Shown here: positions 52,599-61,857 of the stretch, one piece after another
How the letters are laid out: every line of letters starts with the position of its first letter
Numbering within the stretch: the stretch's first letter is position 1
Origin: Salinisphaera sp002433465
Lineage (GTDB): Bacteria > Pseudomonadota > Gammaproteobacteria > Nevskiales > Salinisphaeraceae
Length of the DNA: 64,000 nucleotides
Reading direction: 5' to 3'
Assembly: GCF_040361435.1 (NCBI RefSeq)
Contig: NZ_APNL01000012.1
Coordinates: 1-64,000, forward strand
The notes under the pieces: model-generated
What the model saw: the letters and a program-made list of their open reading frames with translations, nothing else
Told to the model about the DNA's origin: nothing
Database searches by the model: none
Translations under genes and position numbers: made by a program

Positions 52599-53386
52599 TT
52601 TCGCTGTCGTTTTTTGATCTGGCACTGGCCGCTATCGCGGTCCTGGCATTGGCAGCCACCACTGCGGCCATGAAGCTGGGCGTCACGCGCACGCTGCTCG
52701 TCGCGGCGGTGCGCACCGCGGCCCAGCTCGCGCTCGTGGGCTTGATCCTGGAGGCCATATTCGCCCAGGAGCGCCTGTTATGGGTGGCGCTGATGGCGTT
52801 CGTAATGCTGCTGCTGGCCGGCCGCGAGGCCGCGAGCCGGCAGAAGCGCCGCTTTACGGGCGGCTACGGCTTTCTGGCCGGCACCGCGTCGATGTTTTTG
52901 TCGTCGTTCGTGACCGCGGTCGCCACGCTCGTGATCGTGATCCGCGTGGAGCCCTGGTATACCCCGCAATACGCGATTCCGCTGCTGGGCATGCTGCTGG
53001 GCAATACGATGACCGGCATCGCCTTGTCCATGGATCGGCTCACCCAGGAAGTCTGGCGCGGCGCGACCGTGGTAGAAACCCGACTGGCCCTGGGCGCGAC
53101 CGCCGGCCAGGCGATCGCCGATATGCGCCGCGATGCGATGCGCGCGGGCCTCATTCCCATGCTCAACGCCATGGCCGCGGCCGGCATCATCAGCCTGCCC
53201 GGCATGATGACCGGCCAGATTCTGGCCGGCAGCCCGCCTTGGGAGGCGGTCAAGTATCAGATATTGATCATGTTTCTGATCGCCGCCGGCACCGGCTTTG
53301 GCACCCTGCTGGCGGTCGAGCTGGGCACCCGGCGCCTGTTCGACGAACGCCACCGGCTACGCCTGGATCGCCTGCGCCGCGTCTGA
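52589..53386 (+). CDS. fetB: Iron-efflux ABC permease FetB
   Basis: 265-aa UPF0014 permease with about seven helices. Marks: RTLLVAAVRTAAQLALVGLIL, PLLGMLLGNTMTGIALSMDRL, ETRLALGATAGQAIADMRRDAMRAGLIPMLNAMAAAGIISLPGMMTGQILAG. Works with FetA, whose gene overlaps it. Converges on the cardiolipin synthase gene with only 16 bp between stops. Confidence 0.93.
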   Translation: MQLISLSFFDLALAAIAVLALAATTAAMKLGVTRTLLVAAVRTAAQLALVGLILEAIFAQERLLWVALMAFVMLLLAGREAASRQKRRFTGGYGFLAGTASMFLSSFVTAVATLVIVIRVEPWYTPQYAIPLLGMLLGNTMTGIALSMDRLTQEVWRGATVVETRLALGATAGQAIADMRRDAMRAGLIPMLNAMAAAGIISLPGMMTGQILAGSPPWEAVKYQILIMFLIAAGTGFGTLLAVELGTRRLFDERHRLRLDRLRRV

Positions 53387-53402
53387 AGCGGTGCCGCGGC
53401 GC

Positions 53403-54590
53403 TCAGGCCTGAGGCTTGAGAATACGGCTGAGCAACTCCTTGAGCCGCTGCAAAACGCCGCGCTTTTCCCAGTTTTCGAGCGTGACCTGGTGGCAACGTT
53501 CACGATCGTCGTCAAAATCGGCGTCGAGGGCAGCGAAGGTGGGCGGATCGATCATGGCAATGGCGATTTCGTCGTCCTTGCCCATCGAGCGATGGTTGAA
53601 GTTCGCCGAACCGCTGATCGCGACCACGTCGTCGACCAGCACGATCTTGGCGTGCAGCATGGTCGGCTGATAGCGATACAGCTTCACGCCGGCTTCGAGC
53701 AGCGGCTGATAGGCATCGTCCGCCGCCGCCCGGGCCACGCGCGAGTCGGTATAGGGCCCCGGCATGAGCACTTCGATCTCGACCCCGCGACGGGCCGCGT
53801 TGCAGAGCATGTCGATGGTGGCGGTATCAGGCACGAAATAGCCGGTGGTGATCCGCAGCCGATGCCGAGCCAGCGAAATCACCAACCGAAACAGGGTGGC
53901 GATATCGCTGTAGTTGACCGCGGCCGAGGTGCGCAACACCTGGACGAGCGCGCCGTTCTTCTCCTCGTCGATTTCCGGATCGGCATATTCCCAGCTGTCG
54001 TCGAAGCCGCGCTCGCCGGCCTCGACCCAGTTGGACAGAAACGCCCCGCGCAGGCCGTCGACGACCGGGCCGGTCAGACGAAAATGCGTTTCGCGCCATT
54101 CATCGGGTTCGCGGGCATCGCCGTCCCATTCGGCGGCGATGCCGACCCCGCCGGTGAAACCGATCCGGTTATCCACCACCAGAATCTTGCGATGGGTGCG
54201 GTTGTCGGCCTGCCAGAAGCGCCAGCGCACGGCCGGGCGGAACCAGGCGATCTGTGCGCCGGCCTGGGTCAGATCGTCGAGCACGTCGCGGGGCATGCTG
54301 TGTGCGCCGAAACTGTCCAGGAGTATGCGTACCCGCACGCCGGCACGTGCACGCCCGGCCAGCGCATGACCGAATCGCTCGGCGATCTCGCCCTGCCAGT
54401 AGATGAAGGTCAGAAAATCGATCGAATACTCGGCGGCCTCGACGGCCTCGATCATGGCCGGAAAAATGCGAACACCGTTGACCAGGCGTTCGATCCGATT
54501 ACCCGCGGTGAACGGTATACCCAGCGTGCCTTCGAGCGCGCGCCGGTAATCTCTTGGGTCGTGGCTCGAAGCGGATTTGGGCGTATTCAT
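53403..54590 (-). CDS. Cardiolipin synthase-type phospholipase D protein (ClsB-like)
   Basis: 395 aa with two HKD motifs: HRKILVVDNRIGFTGG near residue 135 and HAKIVLVDD, then SANFNHRSM near residue 315. No N-terminal membrane helices, so it is of the ClsB rather than ClsA form. Joins phosphatidylglycerol (or PE) units to cardiolipin. The next gene upstream ends 13 bp away, suggesting one operon. Confidence 0.9.
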   Translation of the reverse strand: MNTPKSASSHDPRDYRRALEGTLGIPFTAGNRIERLVNGVRIFPAMIEAVEAAEYSIDFLTFIYWQGEIAERFGHALAGRARAGVRVRILLDSFGAHSMPRDVLDDLTQAGAQIAWFRPAVRWRFWQADNRTHRKILVVDNRIGFTGGVGIAAEWDGDAREPDEWRETHFRLTGPVVDGLRGAFLSNWVEAGERGFDDSWEYADPEIDEEKNGALVQVLRTSAAVNYSDIATLFRLVISLARHRLRITTGYFVPDTATIDMLCNAARRGVEIEVLMPGPYTDSRVARAAADDAYQPLLEAGVKLYRYQPTMLHAKIVLVDDVVAISGSANFNHRSMGKDDEIAIAMIDPPTFAALDADFDDDRERCHQVTLENWEKRGVLQRLKELLSRILKPQA

Positions 54591-54603
54591 GGCAACAACA
54601 CGA

Positions 54604-55638
54604 TTATTTGTGTTGCAGCCTACACCACAGCCATAACGGCCCGAAAATCCATGCCAGGCCGGCGACCATCAAAACACCCTGCAGCAGGCGGTTCTGCAGC
54701 AGCGGCCGTAGCAGGCGATCATGCAGCCCAAGGGCGTGACGGCGCCTGCCCCACACGGGCTCCAGCGCCACGTCGATTGCCAGAAACGGCTGCCAGCTCT
54801 GGGCGAGCGCAATCCCCGCAACTCGCCAGCTCACCGCAATCGATGCGGCGGTGCCACACTCACACCAAAGCGAGGCCAGCAGGCCGATATAAGGCCCAAG
54901 CAGGAGACGTTCGATCTGGCTCTGGCGAGCGTAGACCCCTGGGGCGCGCTCGAAAAACCGGTCCACGCCGGCGGTGTACATGGCCATGATCAAAGCCATG
55001 AGCAGATAGCGCGCACGCTCGCCTTCATTCTCGAAGCGCCGGGCCGATGTTGCCAGCCGGTACGGGCACAGCCGCCACTGACCTGCCTCGACGATGGCCG
55101 CCGCCATGCGCTGATCCTCGAGAAACCCAAGGCCGGTATCAAAGCCGCCGAGTTCGTTGAAGAATCGGGTCGCAATGATCAGCCCCTGGTCGCCGTTGAT
55201 CGTATAGCGCCGGCCGGTCGCGCTCTTGGCTTCCAGATAGCGATAGAAAAACGCATGCCCGGTGGTTTCTCGATCGAAGCTCAGGGCAAAGTGGCCGGCC
55301 AGGCGCGCCCGATCGTCCGACCCGAGAGCGTCGATCGCGGCCGCCAGCTGCCGCGGGTGGGTCAGGCGGCTGTCGGCATGCAGAAAGCAAAGCCAGGGAT
55401 GCGTGGCCCGGGCGGCCGCAGCATTCATCTGCGCGCCGCGTCCGGACGGGCTGAACACCACCTCCGCATGGCCGGCGCGGGCTAGCGCGACGGTTCGATC
55501 GGTAGAGCCGCCGTCGGCGACAAGCACCTGCAACACCACGTCGCGCTGGGCCGCCAGGTCGGCCAACAGCGGCCCCAGCGCCTCGGCTTCGTCGATCGCC
55601 GGGACGACGACGGTCAGCGCAGCCGGCGCACCGATCAG
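54604..55638 (-). CDS. Family-2 glycosyltransferase-like protein with apparent CTG start
   Basis: 344 aa. The GT-A core is LTVVVPAIDEAEALGPLLAD, LVADGGSTDRT, SPSGRGAQMN, CFLHADSRL (DxD-like), NGDQGLI and GFLEDQRMA, as in the TIGR04283-type transferases. The C-terminus has membrane-prone segments. The first conserved strand lies upstream of any ATG, GTG or TTG. A CTG at 55636-55638 has GAGGAG at 55644-55649 and overlaps the upstream stop as CTGA, so it is the best start. The sugar and acceptor are unknown. Confidence 0.8.
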   Translation of the reverse strand: MIGAPAALTVVVPAIDEAEALGPLLADLAAQRDVVLQVLVADGGSTDRTVALARAGHAEVVFSPSGRGAQMNAAAARATHPWLCFLHADSRLTHPRQLAAAIDALGSDDRARLAGHFALSFDRETTGHAFFYRYLEAKSATGRRYTINGDQGLIIATRFFNELGGFDTGLGFLEDQRMAAAIVEAGQWRLCPYRLATSARRFENEGERARYLLMALIMAMYTAGVDRFFERAPGVYARQSQIERLLLGPYIGLLASLWCECGTAASIAVSWRVAGIALAQSWQPFLAIDVALEPVWGRRRHALGLHDRLLRPLLQNRLLQGVLMVAGLAWIFGPLWLWCRLQHK

Positions 55639-56651
55639 CCGGTCTCCTCGGCCTCGTTCAATGGATCGTGTGCAGCAAAGCCGGGCAGGCGTTCACGCAG
55701 CCAGGCCGGAATGCGCTGTTCGAGCCAGTACACCGGTTCGCCGTAGCGCCCGGCGCTGACAAAGCCCACATGGCCGCCATGGCGGGATACTTCGAGCCGG
55801 ATAGACGACGACAGGGCATCCGGACCCGGTATGACATCCGGCGCCATGAAGGGGTCGTCTTCGGCATGAATGATCAGTGTGGGCAGACGGATATGCCTGA
55901 GAAACGGGCCGCTGCTGGAGCGCTCGTAGTAGTCCTCGGCATCGCGAAAGCCGTTGAGGGGCGCGGTCACAGCATTGTCGAACGAGGGAAAATCCCGCAG
56001 TTTGCGAAAATCCGGGTACGGCTGCGGCGCTTCGATGAGCTTGAACTTGGCCTCGTAGGCCTCGCGCAGGCCGTTGATCATATGCGCCTGGTAAATACGC
56101 GACAGCCCCTGCTGAATGGCCTGGGCACAGCGCTTGAGATCGTAGGGCACCGATACTGCCGTGGCACAGGCCAGGGGCGCGGCACGTCCCTGTTCGCCAA
56201 GATACTTGAGCAATACGTTGCCGCCCAGCGAATAGCCGACCGCGGCCAGCGGCGCCCGCGCAAAGCGCCGGCGTACGTGGCGTACAACGGTATCGAAATC
56301 CTCGGTTTCGCCCGAGTGATAGCTGCGGGCAAGACGGTTGGGCTCGGCCGCGCCGCGAAAATGCATCAGCACGCCACGCGCGCCGTGGGCGTCGGCCTGA
56401 CGCAACAGCCCCCGTGCGTACTTGGATTCCAGCGAGCCGTTCAAGCCGTGAAGCACGATCACGATGGGTGCATCCGCATCGAGCCCGCGCTCGGGCAGCC
56501 ACGACAGATCCAGAAAGTCGCCGTCGTCCAGCTCCAGGCGCTCGCGCTCGACTTCCAGCGCCGGCGAAGGCCTTACCTTGGACGCAAACACCGTCTGCGC
56601 ATGCGCATTGCGTAGCCAGAACGCGGGCTCGAAGTCGCTGCGGGTCAGCAT
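55635..56651 (-). CDS. YheT-family alpha/beta hydrolase
   Basis: 338-aa esterase-like enzyme. IVLHGLNGSLESKYARGLL (oxyanion region), nucleophile Ser in VGYSLGGNVLLKYLGE, acid in IHAEDDPFM, His in RHGGHVGFV. The FWLRNAHAQTVFAS start is the YheT/Eht1 family mark. Natural substrate unknown. Its stop overlaps the CTG start of the glycosyltransferase gene. Confidence 0.92.
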   Translation of the reverse strand: MLTRSDFEPAFWLRNAHAQTVFASKVRPSPALEVERERLELDDGDFLDLSWLPERGLDADAPIVIVLHGLNGSLESKYARGLLRQADAHGARGVLMHFRGAAEPNRLARSYHSGETEDFDTVVRHVRRRFARAPLAAVGYSLGGNVLLKYLGEQGRAAPLACATAVSVPYDLKRCAQAIQQGLSRIYQAHMINGLREAYEAKFKLIEAPQPYPDFRKLRDFPSFDNAVTAPLNGFRDAEDYYERSSSGPFLRHIRLPTLIIHAEDDPFMAPDVIPGPDALSSSIRLEVSRHGGHVGFVSAGRYGEPVYWLEQRIPAWLRERLPGFAAHDPLNEAEETG

Positions 56652-56696
56652 GATGCAGATCGAGGGTCGAAAATCGGGTACATATCGACGCCCAGT

Positions 56697-57404
56697 CTAC
56701 CGCCCTAGCGTTTCAGCCAGATAACCATCCCCGAGCTGGCGCATCTGACGCATGATCCAGGCCGCCTGGCCCTGAACATAGGGCCCGGGCGACGCCGCGC
56801 TGTAGCGCACCGGGTTCGGCAGCACCGCGGCCAGCCTTGCACACTGGCCGGTACTGAGCCGGGCCGCGCTCACGCCGAACAGGCGCTGGGCCGCGGCGCC
56901 CACGCCGAACACCCGGTCGTCGAACTGGGCGATATTGAGATACACCTCGAGAATACGGCGCTTGGGCCAGAGCACTTCAAGCCAGAAGGTCAGATAGGCC
57001 TCTACGCCCTTGCGGATATAGCTCTTGGCCGGCCAGAGAAAAAGGTTCTTGGCCGTTTGCTGGCTGATGGTACTGGCACCGCGAATGGTGCCGCCCTCGG
57101 CGTTGTCGGCCAGCGCGTCGCCAATCGCAGCCCAGACAAAACCATGATGGGTCGGGAAGGTCTGATCTTCGGATGCGACCGCCGCCAGTGGCATGCAGGC
57201 CGCCATGTCGTCAATATCGGTCCAGCGATAGAAGATCGTCGGACCGTTGTCGCTGGCCTGACTTTCGAAGTGCACGCGTAGCATGTACGCGGTGACCGGC
57301 GGGTTGACCCAGCGCATGACCAGAATCATCGCTGCCGGCGCGAGCAAGAGCACGCCGACAGCGATCAGCACATAGCGAAAAGGGCGTTTAAACAGGACGC
57401 TCAA
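56697..57404 (-). CDS. mtgA: Monofunctional peptidoglycan glycosyltransferase MtgA
   Basis: 235 aa: one N-terminal membrane helix (about 10-30) and a GT51 domain with catalytic Glu in ASEDQTFPTHHGF, GASTISQQTAKNLFLWP, RRILEVYLNIAQFDD and GVGAAAQRLFG. Polymerises lipid II strands. The ATG overlaps the stop of the SYLF gene (ATGA). Confidence 0.95.
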   Translation of the reverse strand: MSVLFKRPFRYVLIAVGVLLLAPAAMILVMRWVNPPVTAYMLRVHFESQASDNGPTIFYRWTDIDDMAACMPLAAVASEDQTFPTHHGFVWAAIGDALADNAEGGTIRGASTISQQTAKNLFLWPAKSYIRKGVEAYLTFWLEVLWPKRRILEVYLNIAQFDDRVFGVGAAAQRLFGVSAARLSTGQCARLAAVLPNPVRYSAASPGPYVQGQAAWIMRQMRQLGDGYLAETLGR

Positions 57405-58369
57405 TAGTTGCTGTTGCCGCTACCGTAGCCACCGCTGCCCTGCTGGTAGCTGTCGTCGTTGGCGCTGTTCGGCTGGTTGTAGCTGTTGTCGCCGCTGTTG
57501 CCGCTGTTGTCCTGGGCATCGTAGTTGCCCTGGCGTACTTCGACGCCGTTACCGCTATCGTAGGGCACGGCCTGGCCACGGCTGTAGTCGTCCTGCTGGC
57601 TGCCGCCGTTGCCGGCGTTGCCGTTGTTACCCGAGTCCATGCTGGTGCCACGGGTGGCGGCTTCGCGATCGAAATCTTCCGAGGCCGGCATGTAGCGATC
57701 CAGCGTATACACGAACTTCTGGCCCGCCTGGGGCAGCCCGGACTCGTTGCCGTTACGCAGAATCGAGTAGGCGTCGATGCCGGCCTTGTCGTAGAACAGC
57801 CAGTTCGCTTCGCGGTCGATGCTGATCTTGCCGCCTTCCAGGGAAACACCGGCGAACAGGCCACGGGCGCGCGAATAGGAATAAACTTCGGCATCGAAGC
57901 CCAGGTTGGTCGACGCCCCGGCGCTACGGCCGACCGGCCCGGCCGCCACGGCAGCATCGGCACCGAGATTGACCTGACCGTTGGCGATCTTGTCGATGCT
58001 GCGCTGGGTTTTGAATACCAGGATGATATCCGACGAGGAGGCACCGGCCTGCCAGCCGATCGAGCCGCCGGTCAGCGAGATGAACGTCGGATTCGACCAG
58101 CTGCCGTCCGCGGTGCGTACCGACAGCACGCCCTTGCCGTGGCGGCCGCCCAGAATGAAGCCGGCCTTGAATACGCTGGGGATGACGGCGATGCCATAGG
58201 CCTGCCCGAGCAGCGCCGGCGGGATGGCGTTTTCCGGGATATCGACGAACTGGCGCACCACGGTGGTGGCGTCGTCGAGCTTTTGCTCCTGTTCACTGGC
58301 CGCCAACGCGCCCGAGGTGGTCGACAGCAGCACGACCGCTGCCACGAACGCCGTGATCCATTGTTTCAT
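57401..58369 (-). CDS. SYLF (YSC84-type) lipid-binding protein with Asn/Gly/Ser-rich tail
   Basis: 322 aa: signal peptide (1-23), a SYLF domain (about 30-215; GIAVIPSVFKAGFILGGRHGKGV, GGSIGWQAGASSSDIILVF) and a low-complexity tail from about residue 235 with repeated GNNGN, YDSGNG, NSGDNSYNQ and GGYGSGNSNY. SYLF domains bind phosphoinositides in eukaryotes; bacterial roles are unclear, probably envelope lipids. Coupled to mtgA by a 4-bp overlap. Confidence 0.88.
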   Translation of the reverse strand: MKQWITAFVAAVVLLSTTSGALAASEQEQKLDDATTVVRQFVDIPENAIPPALLGQAYGIAVIPSVFKAGFILGGRHGKGVLSVRTADGSWSNPTFISLTGGSIGWQAGASSSDIILVFKTQRSIDKIANGQVNLGADAAVAAGPVGRSAGASTNLGFDAEVYSYSRARGLFAGVSLEGGKISIDREANWLFYDKAGIDAYSILRNGNESGLPQAGQKFVYTLDRYMPASEDFDREAATRGTSMDSGNNGNAGNGGSQQDDYSRGQAVPYDSGNGVEVRQGNYDAQDNSGNSGDNSYNQPNSANDDSYQQGSGGYGSGNSNY

Positions 58370-58488
58370 CTATGCTTCCCCTGCTTTCGGAGTTGAGGTC
58401 GGCTCATGTGTGCCGACTCGAATCGAGTGTTACTCGCGATCAGACCGCTGCAACAACCACAGGTTCACACCGGCGGCATGCGCCGCGA

Positions 58489-60576
58489 TCAGCCCGGGCC
58501 CTCCATCAGCCGTTTCTGGGCGGCCAGCGGCGCTTCGTCGCCGACGGGCTCGGCTTTCGTATAGCGCCCGTCGTTGCCGAGCAGCCAGGCCTGACTGTTG
58601 TCGGCGAGGTAGAGCGCGAGTTCACGCTGAACCCGATCATATAACGCCGGGCTGGTCACGGGAAAGCAGGTCTCGACCCGGCGGAAGAAATTGCGATCCA
58701 TCCAGTCGGCGCTGGCCAGATACAGCTCGGGCGTATCGTCGTTGGCAAAATAGAATACCCGCGTGTGCTCCAGGAAACGCCCGACGATGGAACGCACCTC
58801 GATATTCTCGGATACACCCTCGACGCCGGGGCGCAGGCAGCAGATACCGCGCACGATGAGTTCGATCTTCACCCCGGCCTGGGATGCCGCATAGAGCGCA
58901 CGAATGGCCTGGGGTTCCACCAGCGAATTCATCTTGGCGATGATATGCGCCGGTTTGCCGGCGCGGGCGTTCTCCGCCTCGCGATTGATCTTGTCGATGA
59001 TCGCGGTATGCAGCCGAAACGGTGCGTCCAGCAACCGCTCCAGACCCGATACCTTGCCGAGGCTGGTGAGCTGCAGAAACATTTCGTGCACGTCGTTGCC
59101 CAGGGCATCGTCGCAGGAGAACAGGCCGTAGTCGGTATACAAACGCGCCGTCTTGGGATGATAGTTGCCCGTGCCCAGATGCACATAGTTGTGCAGGCCG
59201 TCGGTTTCGCGACGTACGATCAGCGTCATCTTGGCATGGGTCTTGTAGCCGACTACGCCATAGACCACATGCGCGCCGGCGGCCTGCAGACGGTTGGCCA
59301 ACTCGATATTGTCGGCTTCGTCGAAGCGGGCGCGCAGTTCGACCACCACGGTGACTTCCTTGCCGGCACGGGCCGCTTCGACCAGGGCGTCCACCACGGC
59401 CGAATCCGGGCCGGTGCGATACAGCGTCTGCTTGATCGCCAGCACGCGCGAATCGGAGGCGGCCCGACGCACGAAGTCGATCACCGGCAGGAACGAATCG
59501 AAGGGGTGATGCAGCAGCACGTCCGCGGCACGGATTTCTGCAAACAGATCGCCGCTCGGCCCCAGCTCGCTGGGCAGGCGCGGTGAGAACGCCGGGTATT
59601 TGAGATCCGGCCGATCGACGGTATCCAGCAACGACATCAGGCGGTTGACGTTGACCGGCCCGTCGACCTGGAACAGATCCTCCTTGGACAGCAGAAACCG
59701 GTCGAGCAGGTACTTGCACAGCGATTCCGGGCAGTTGTGCGCCACTTCAAGACGCACACAGTCGCCGTAGCGGCGCGACGGCAGCTCGCCCTCGACCGCA
59801 CGCAACAGATCGTCGACCTCTTCCTCGTCGACGAACAGATCGGAATTGCGGGTGACCCGGAACTGATAGCAGCCCCGCGTGCCCATGCTCGGAAACAGGT
59901 CACCCACGTGCTGATGGATGATCGACGACAGGAATACGAAGTCGTGATCGCCGCTGCCGGCCTCGCGCGGCAGCTGAATCACGCGCGGCAGCGCGCGCGG
60001 CGCCTGCACCACGGCATAGTCGATCTTGCGCCCGAAGGCATCGGTGCCGTCCAGCGACACGATGAAATTCAACGACTTGTTGAGAATGCGCGGGAAGGGA
60101 TGGGCCGGATCGAGTCCCAGCGGGCTGATTACCGGCAGCAGCTCCTCCTCGAAGAACTCGGCCAGCCATGCACGCTGTTCCGGGTTCCATTCCGAACGTC
60201 GCAGAAAGCGGATGCCCTCGTGCTGCAAGGCCGGAATCAACTCGTCGTTGAGGGTGCTGTATTGTTTGGCCACCAGTTCATGCGCGCGGCTACTGATGGC
60301 ACGCAGGGCTTCACTGGGGGTGCGGTTATCGGCTTCGGTCGGCGAGTTGACCAGCTCGGCCTTCTGCTTGAGCCCGGCCACCCGCACTTCGAAGAACTCG
60401 TCCAGATTGGTCGAGGAAATACACAGGAATTTCAGCCGTTCGAGCAGCGGCACGCGCCCATCGCGCGCCTGTTCGAGCACCCGGTCGTTAAACTCAAGCA
60501 GTGACAGCTCACGGTTGATGAACAGATCGGGGGCATCAAGCGTACGCTCTGCGCCGTCCTCTACATTTGCATTCAT
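58489..60576 (-). CDS. ppk1: Polyphosphate kinase Ppk1
   Basis: 695-aa enzyme making polyphosphate from ATP. FINRELSLLEFNDRVLEQA at the N-terminus; autophosphorylated His in GVVGYKTHAKMTLIVRRE; SRVLAIKQTLYRTG; ICCLRPGVEGVSENI; ADWMDRNFFRRVE. Normal length and all four domains present. A Pho box on its strand lies 66 bp upstream of the ATG. Confidence 0.96.
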   Translation of the reverse strand: MNANVEDGAERTLDAPDLFINRELSLLEFNDRVLEQARDGRVPLLERLKFLCISSTNLDEFFEVRVAGLKQKAELVNSPTEADNRTPSEALRAISSRAHELVAKQYSTLNDELIPALQHEGIRFLRRSEWNPEQRAWLAEFFEEELLPVISPLGLDPAHPFPRILNKSLNFIVSLDGTDAFGRKIDYAVVQAPRALPRVIQLPREAGSGDHDFVFLSSIIHQHVGDLFPSMGTRGCYQFRVTRNSDLFVDEEEVDDLLRAVEGELPSRRYGDCVRLEVAHNCPESLCKYLLDRFLLSKEDLFQVDGPVNVNRLMSLLDTVDRPDLKYPAFSPRLPSELGPSGDLFAEIRAADVLLHHPFDSFLPVIDFVRRAASDSRVLAIKQTLYRTGPDSAVVDALVEAARAGKEVTVVVELRARFDEADNIELANRLQAAGAHVVYGVVGYKTHAKMTLIVRRETDGLHNYVHLGTGNYHPKTARLYTDYGLFSCDDALGNDVHEMFLQLTSLGKVSGLERLLDAPFRLHTAIIDKINREAENARAGKPAHIIAKMNSLVEPQAIRALYAASQAGVKIELIVRGICCLRPGVEGVSENIEVRSIVGRFLEHTRVFYFANDDTPELYLASADWMDRNFFRRVETCFPVTSPALYDRVQRELALYLADNSQAWLLGNDGRYTKAEPVGDEAPLAAQKRLMEGPG

Positions 60577-60641
60577 GCGTAATCGACTCGCAGCGCTCTG
60601 CGCCGACTGGACAAAATGGGCCTAACGGATAACAACAGCAG

Positions 60642-60659
60642 ATGACAATTCCATGACAG
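60642..60659 (-). promoter_or_regulatory. Pho box for ppk1
   Basis: On the minus strand CTGTCATGGAATTGTCAT: two CTGTCAT repeats (second with one change) separated by 4 bp, the 11-bp period of PhoB sites. It also covers the phzF-like start codon at 60653. Confidence 0.6.
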
Positions 60660-61489
60660 ACACCGTACTGCAACTTACGGCCTACCATATCGATGCCTTT
60701 ACAGACCGGGTCTTTCGGGGCAATCCGGCATCGGTCGTTCTGCTCGATGAGTGGCTCGATGATACGACGCTCCAGGCCGTGGCGGCCGAGCATAACCTGG
60801 CAGAAACCGCGTTCGTGGTCGCCGGCGAGCCGGCGCACGCCCTGCGCTGGTTCACCCCGACCTGCGAAGTCGAGCTATGCGGCCATGCCACGCTGGCCAC
60901 CGCCTACGCCCTGCTGCACTGCTGCAACGGCTTCAGCGCGCCGCTGCGGTTTCAGACCCGCCAGGCCGGCGAACTCGGCGTAAGCGAAAACGACGGCATG
61001 CTGTGGCTGGATTTCCCCAGCCGCCCGGCCGAGCGGCTCGCCCAGGCGCCAGCCGACGTCGAACAGGCCGTGGGCGCAGCCAGCCTGGAATGGTATGCCG
61101 GCGCCAATCATCTGGCCGTATATGAAAGTGCTGCCACGGTCGCCGCGCTTGCGCCTGATATGCGGGCACTGGCCGCCTGCAATCGACAGGACAACCGCGG
61201 CGTGATCGCCACCGCCCCCGCAGACGACGGCATCCATGATTTCGTGTCGCGTTATTTCGCCCCGGCCCACGGGATCGACGAAGATCCGGTTACCGGCTCG
61301 GCGCATTGCACCCTCGCGCCCTACTGGGCGGCGCGTCTGGGCAAAACGCAGTTGGCCGGCCGCCAGATCTCGCGCCGCGGGGGCACGGTCATCTGCCGGC
61401 TGGAAGGCGATCGCGTGCATCTGGGTGGACAGGCAGTACGCTATGCCGAAAGCCAACTATTCATCCCGATCGAAGGCCGCAAGACATGA
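60653..61489 (+). CDS. PhzF-family isomerase/epimerase
   Basis: 278 aa with the two-lobed diaminopimelate-epimerase-like fold. FTDRVFRGNPASVVLLD, catalytic Glu in NLAETAFV, RWFTPTCEVELCGHATLA, and DEDPVTGSAHCTLAPYW. Most members outside phenazine clusters have no known substrate. Divergent from ppk1; overlaps the DUF423 gene by 4 bp. Confidence 0.93.
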   Translation: MTDTVLQLTAYHIDAFTDRVFRGNPASVVLLDEWLDDTTLQAVAAEHNLAETAFVVAGEPAHALRWFTPTCEVELCGHATLATAYALLHCCNGFSAPLRFQTRQAGELGVSENDGMLWLDFPSRPAERLAQAPADVEQAVGAASLEWYAGANHLAVYESAATVAALAPDMRALAACNRQDNRGVIATAPADDGIHDFVSRYFAPAHGIDEDPVTGSAHCTLAPYWAARLGKTQLAGRQISRRGGTVICRLEGDRVHLGGQAVRYAESQLFIPIEGRKT

Positions 61490-61857
61490 CCCAACTCGCA
61501 CTCGTTGCCGGCAGCCTTTATGGCCTGATCGGCGTACTGCTGGGCGCATTCGGCGCGCATGCCCTGGCCGCGAGGCTCTCGGCCGACATGCAGGCAATCT
61601 GGCATACCGCAGTCCAGTACCAGTTCTATCACGCGCTGGCGCTGCTGGCGGTCGGGTTGCTGGCACGCCAGGGCATGACCGGCGCGGGCGTTGCCACCGC
61701 CACCGTCTGTTTTGCCGTCGGCACGCTCATTTTCTCCGGCAGCCTCTACGTACTGGCCTTTTCCGGTATTCGCTGGCTGGGTGCGATCACGCCGATCGGC
61801 GGCGTACTGCTGATCGTGGGCTGGGCGGCGCTGCTGTGGTCGATCGTGCGCGGCTAA
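61486..61857 (+). CDS. DUF423 membrane protein
   Basis: 123 aa with four helices. LYGLIGVLLGAFGAHALAA, WHTAVQYQFYHALALLAVGL and FSGSLYVLAFSG are family marks. Function unknown. The ATG overlaps the phzF-like stop (ATGA). Confidence 0.92.
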   Translation: MTQLALVAGSLYGLIGVLLGAFGAHALAARLSADMQAIWHTAVQYQFYHALALLAVGLLARQGMTGAGVATATVCFAVGTLIFSGSLYVLAFSGIRWLGAITPIGGVLLIVGWAALLWSIVRG

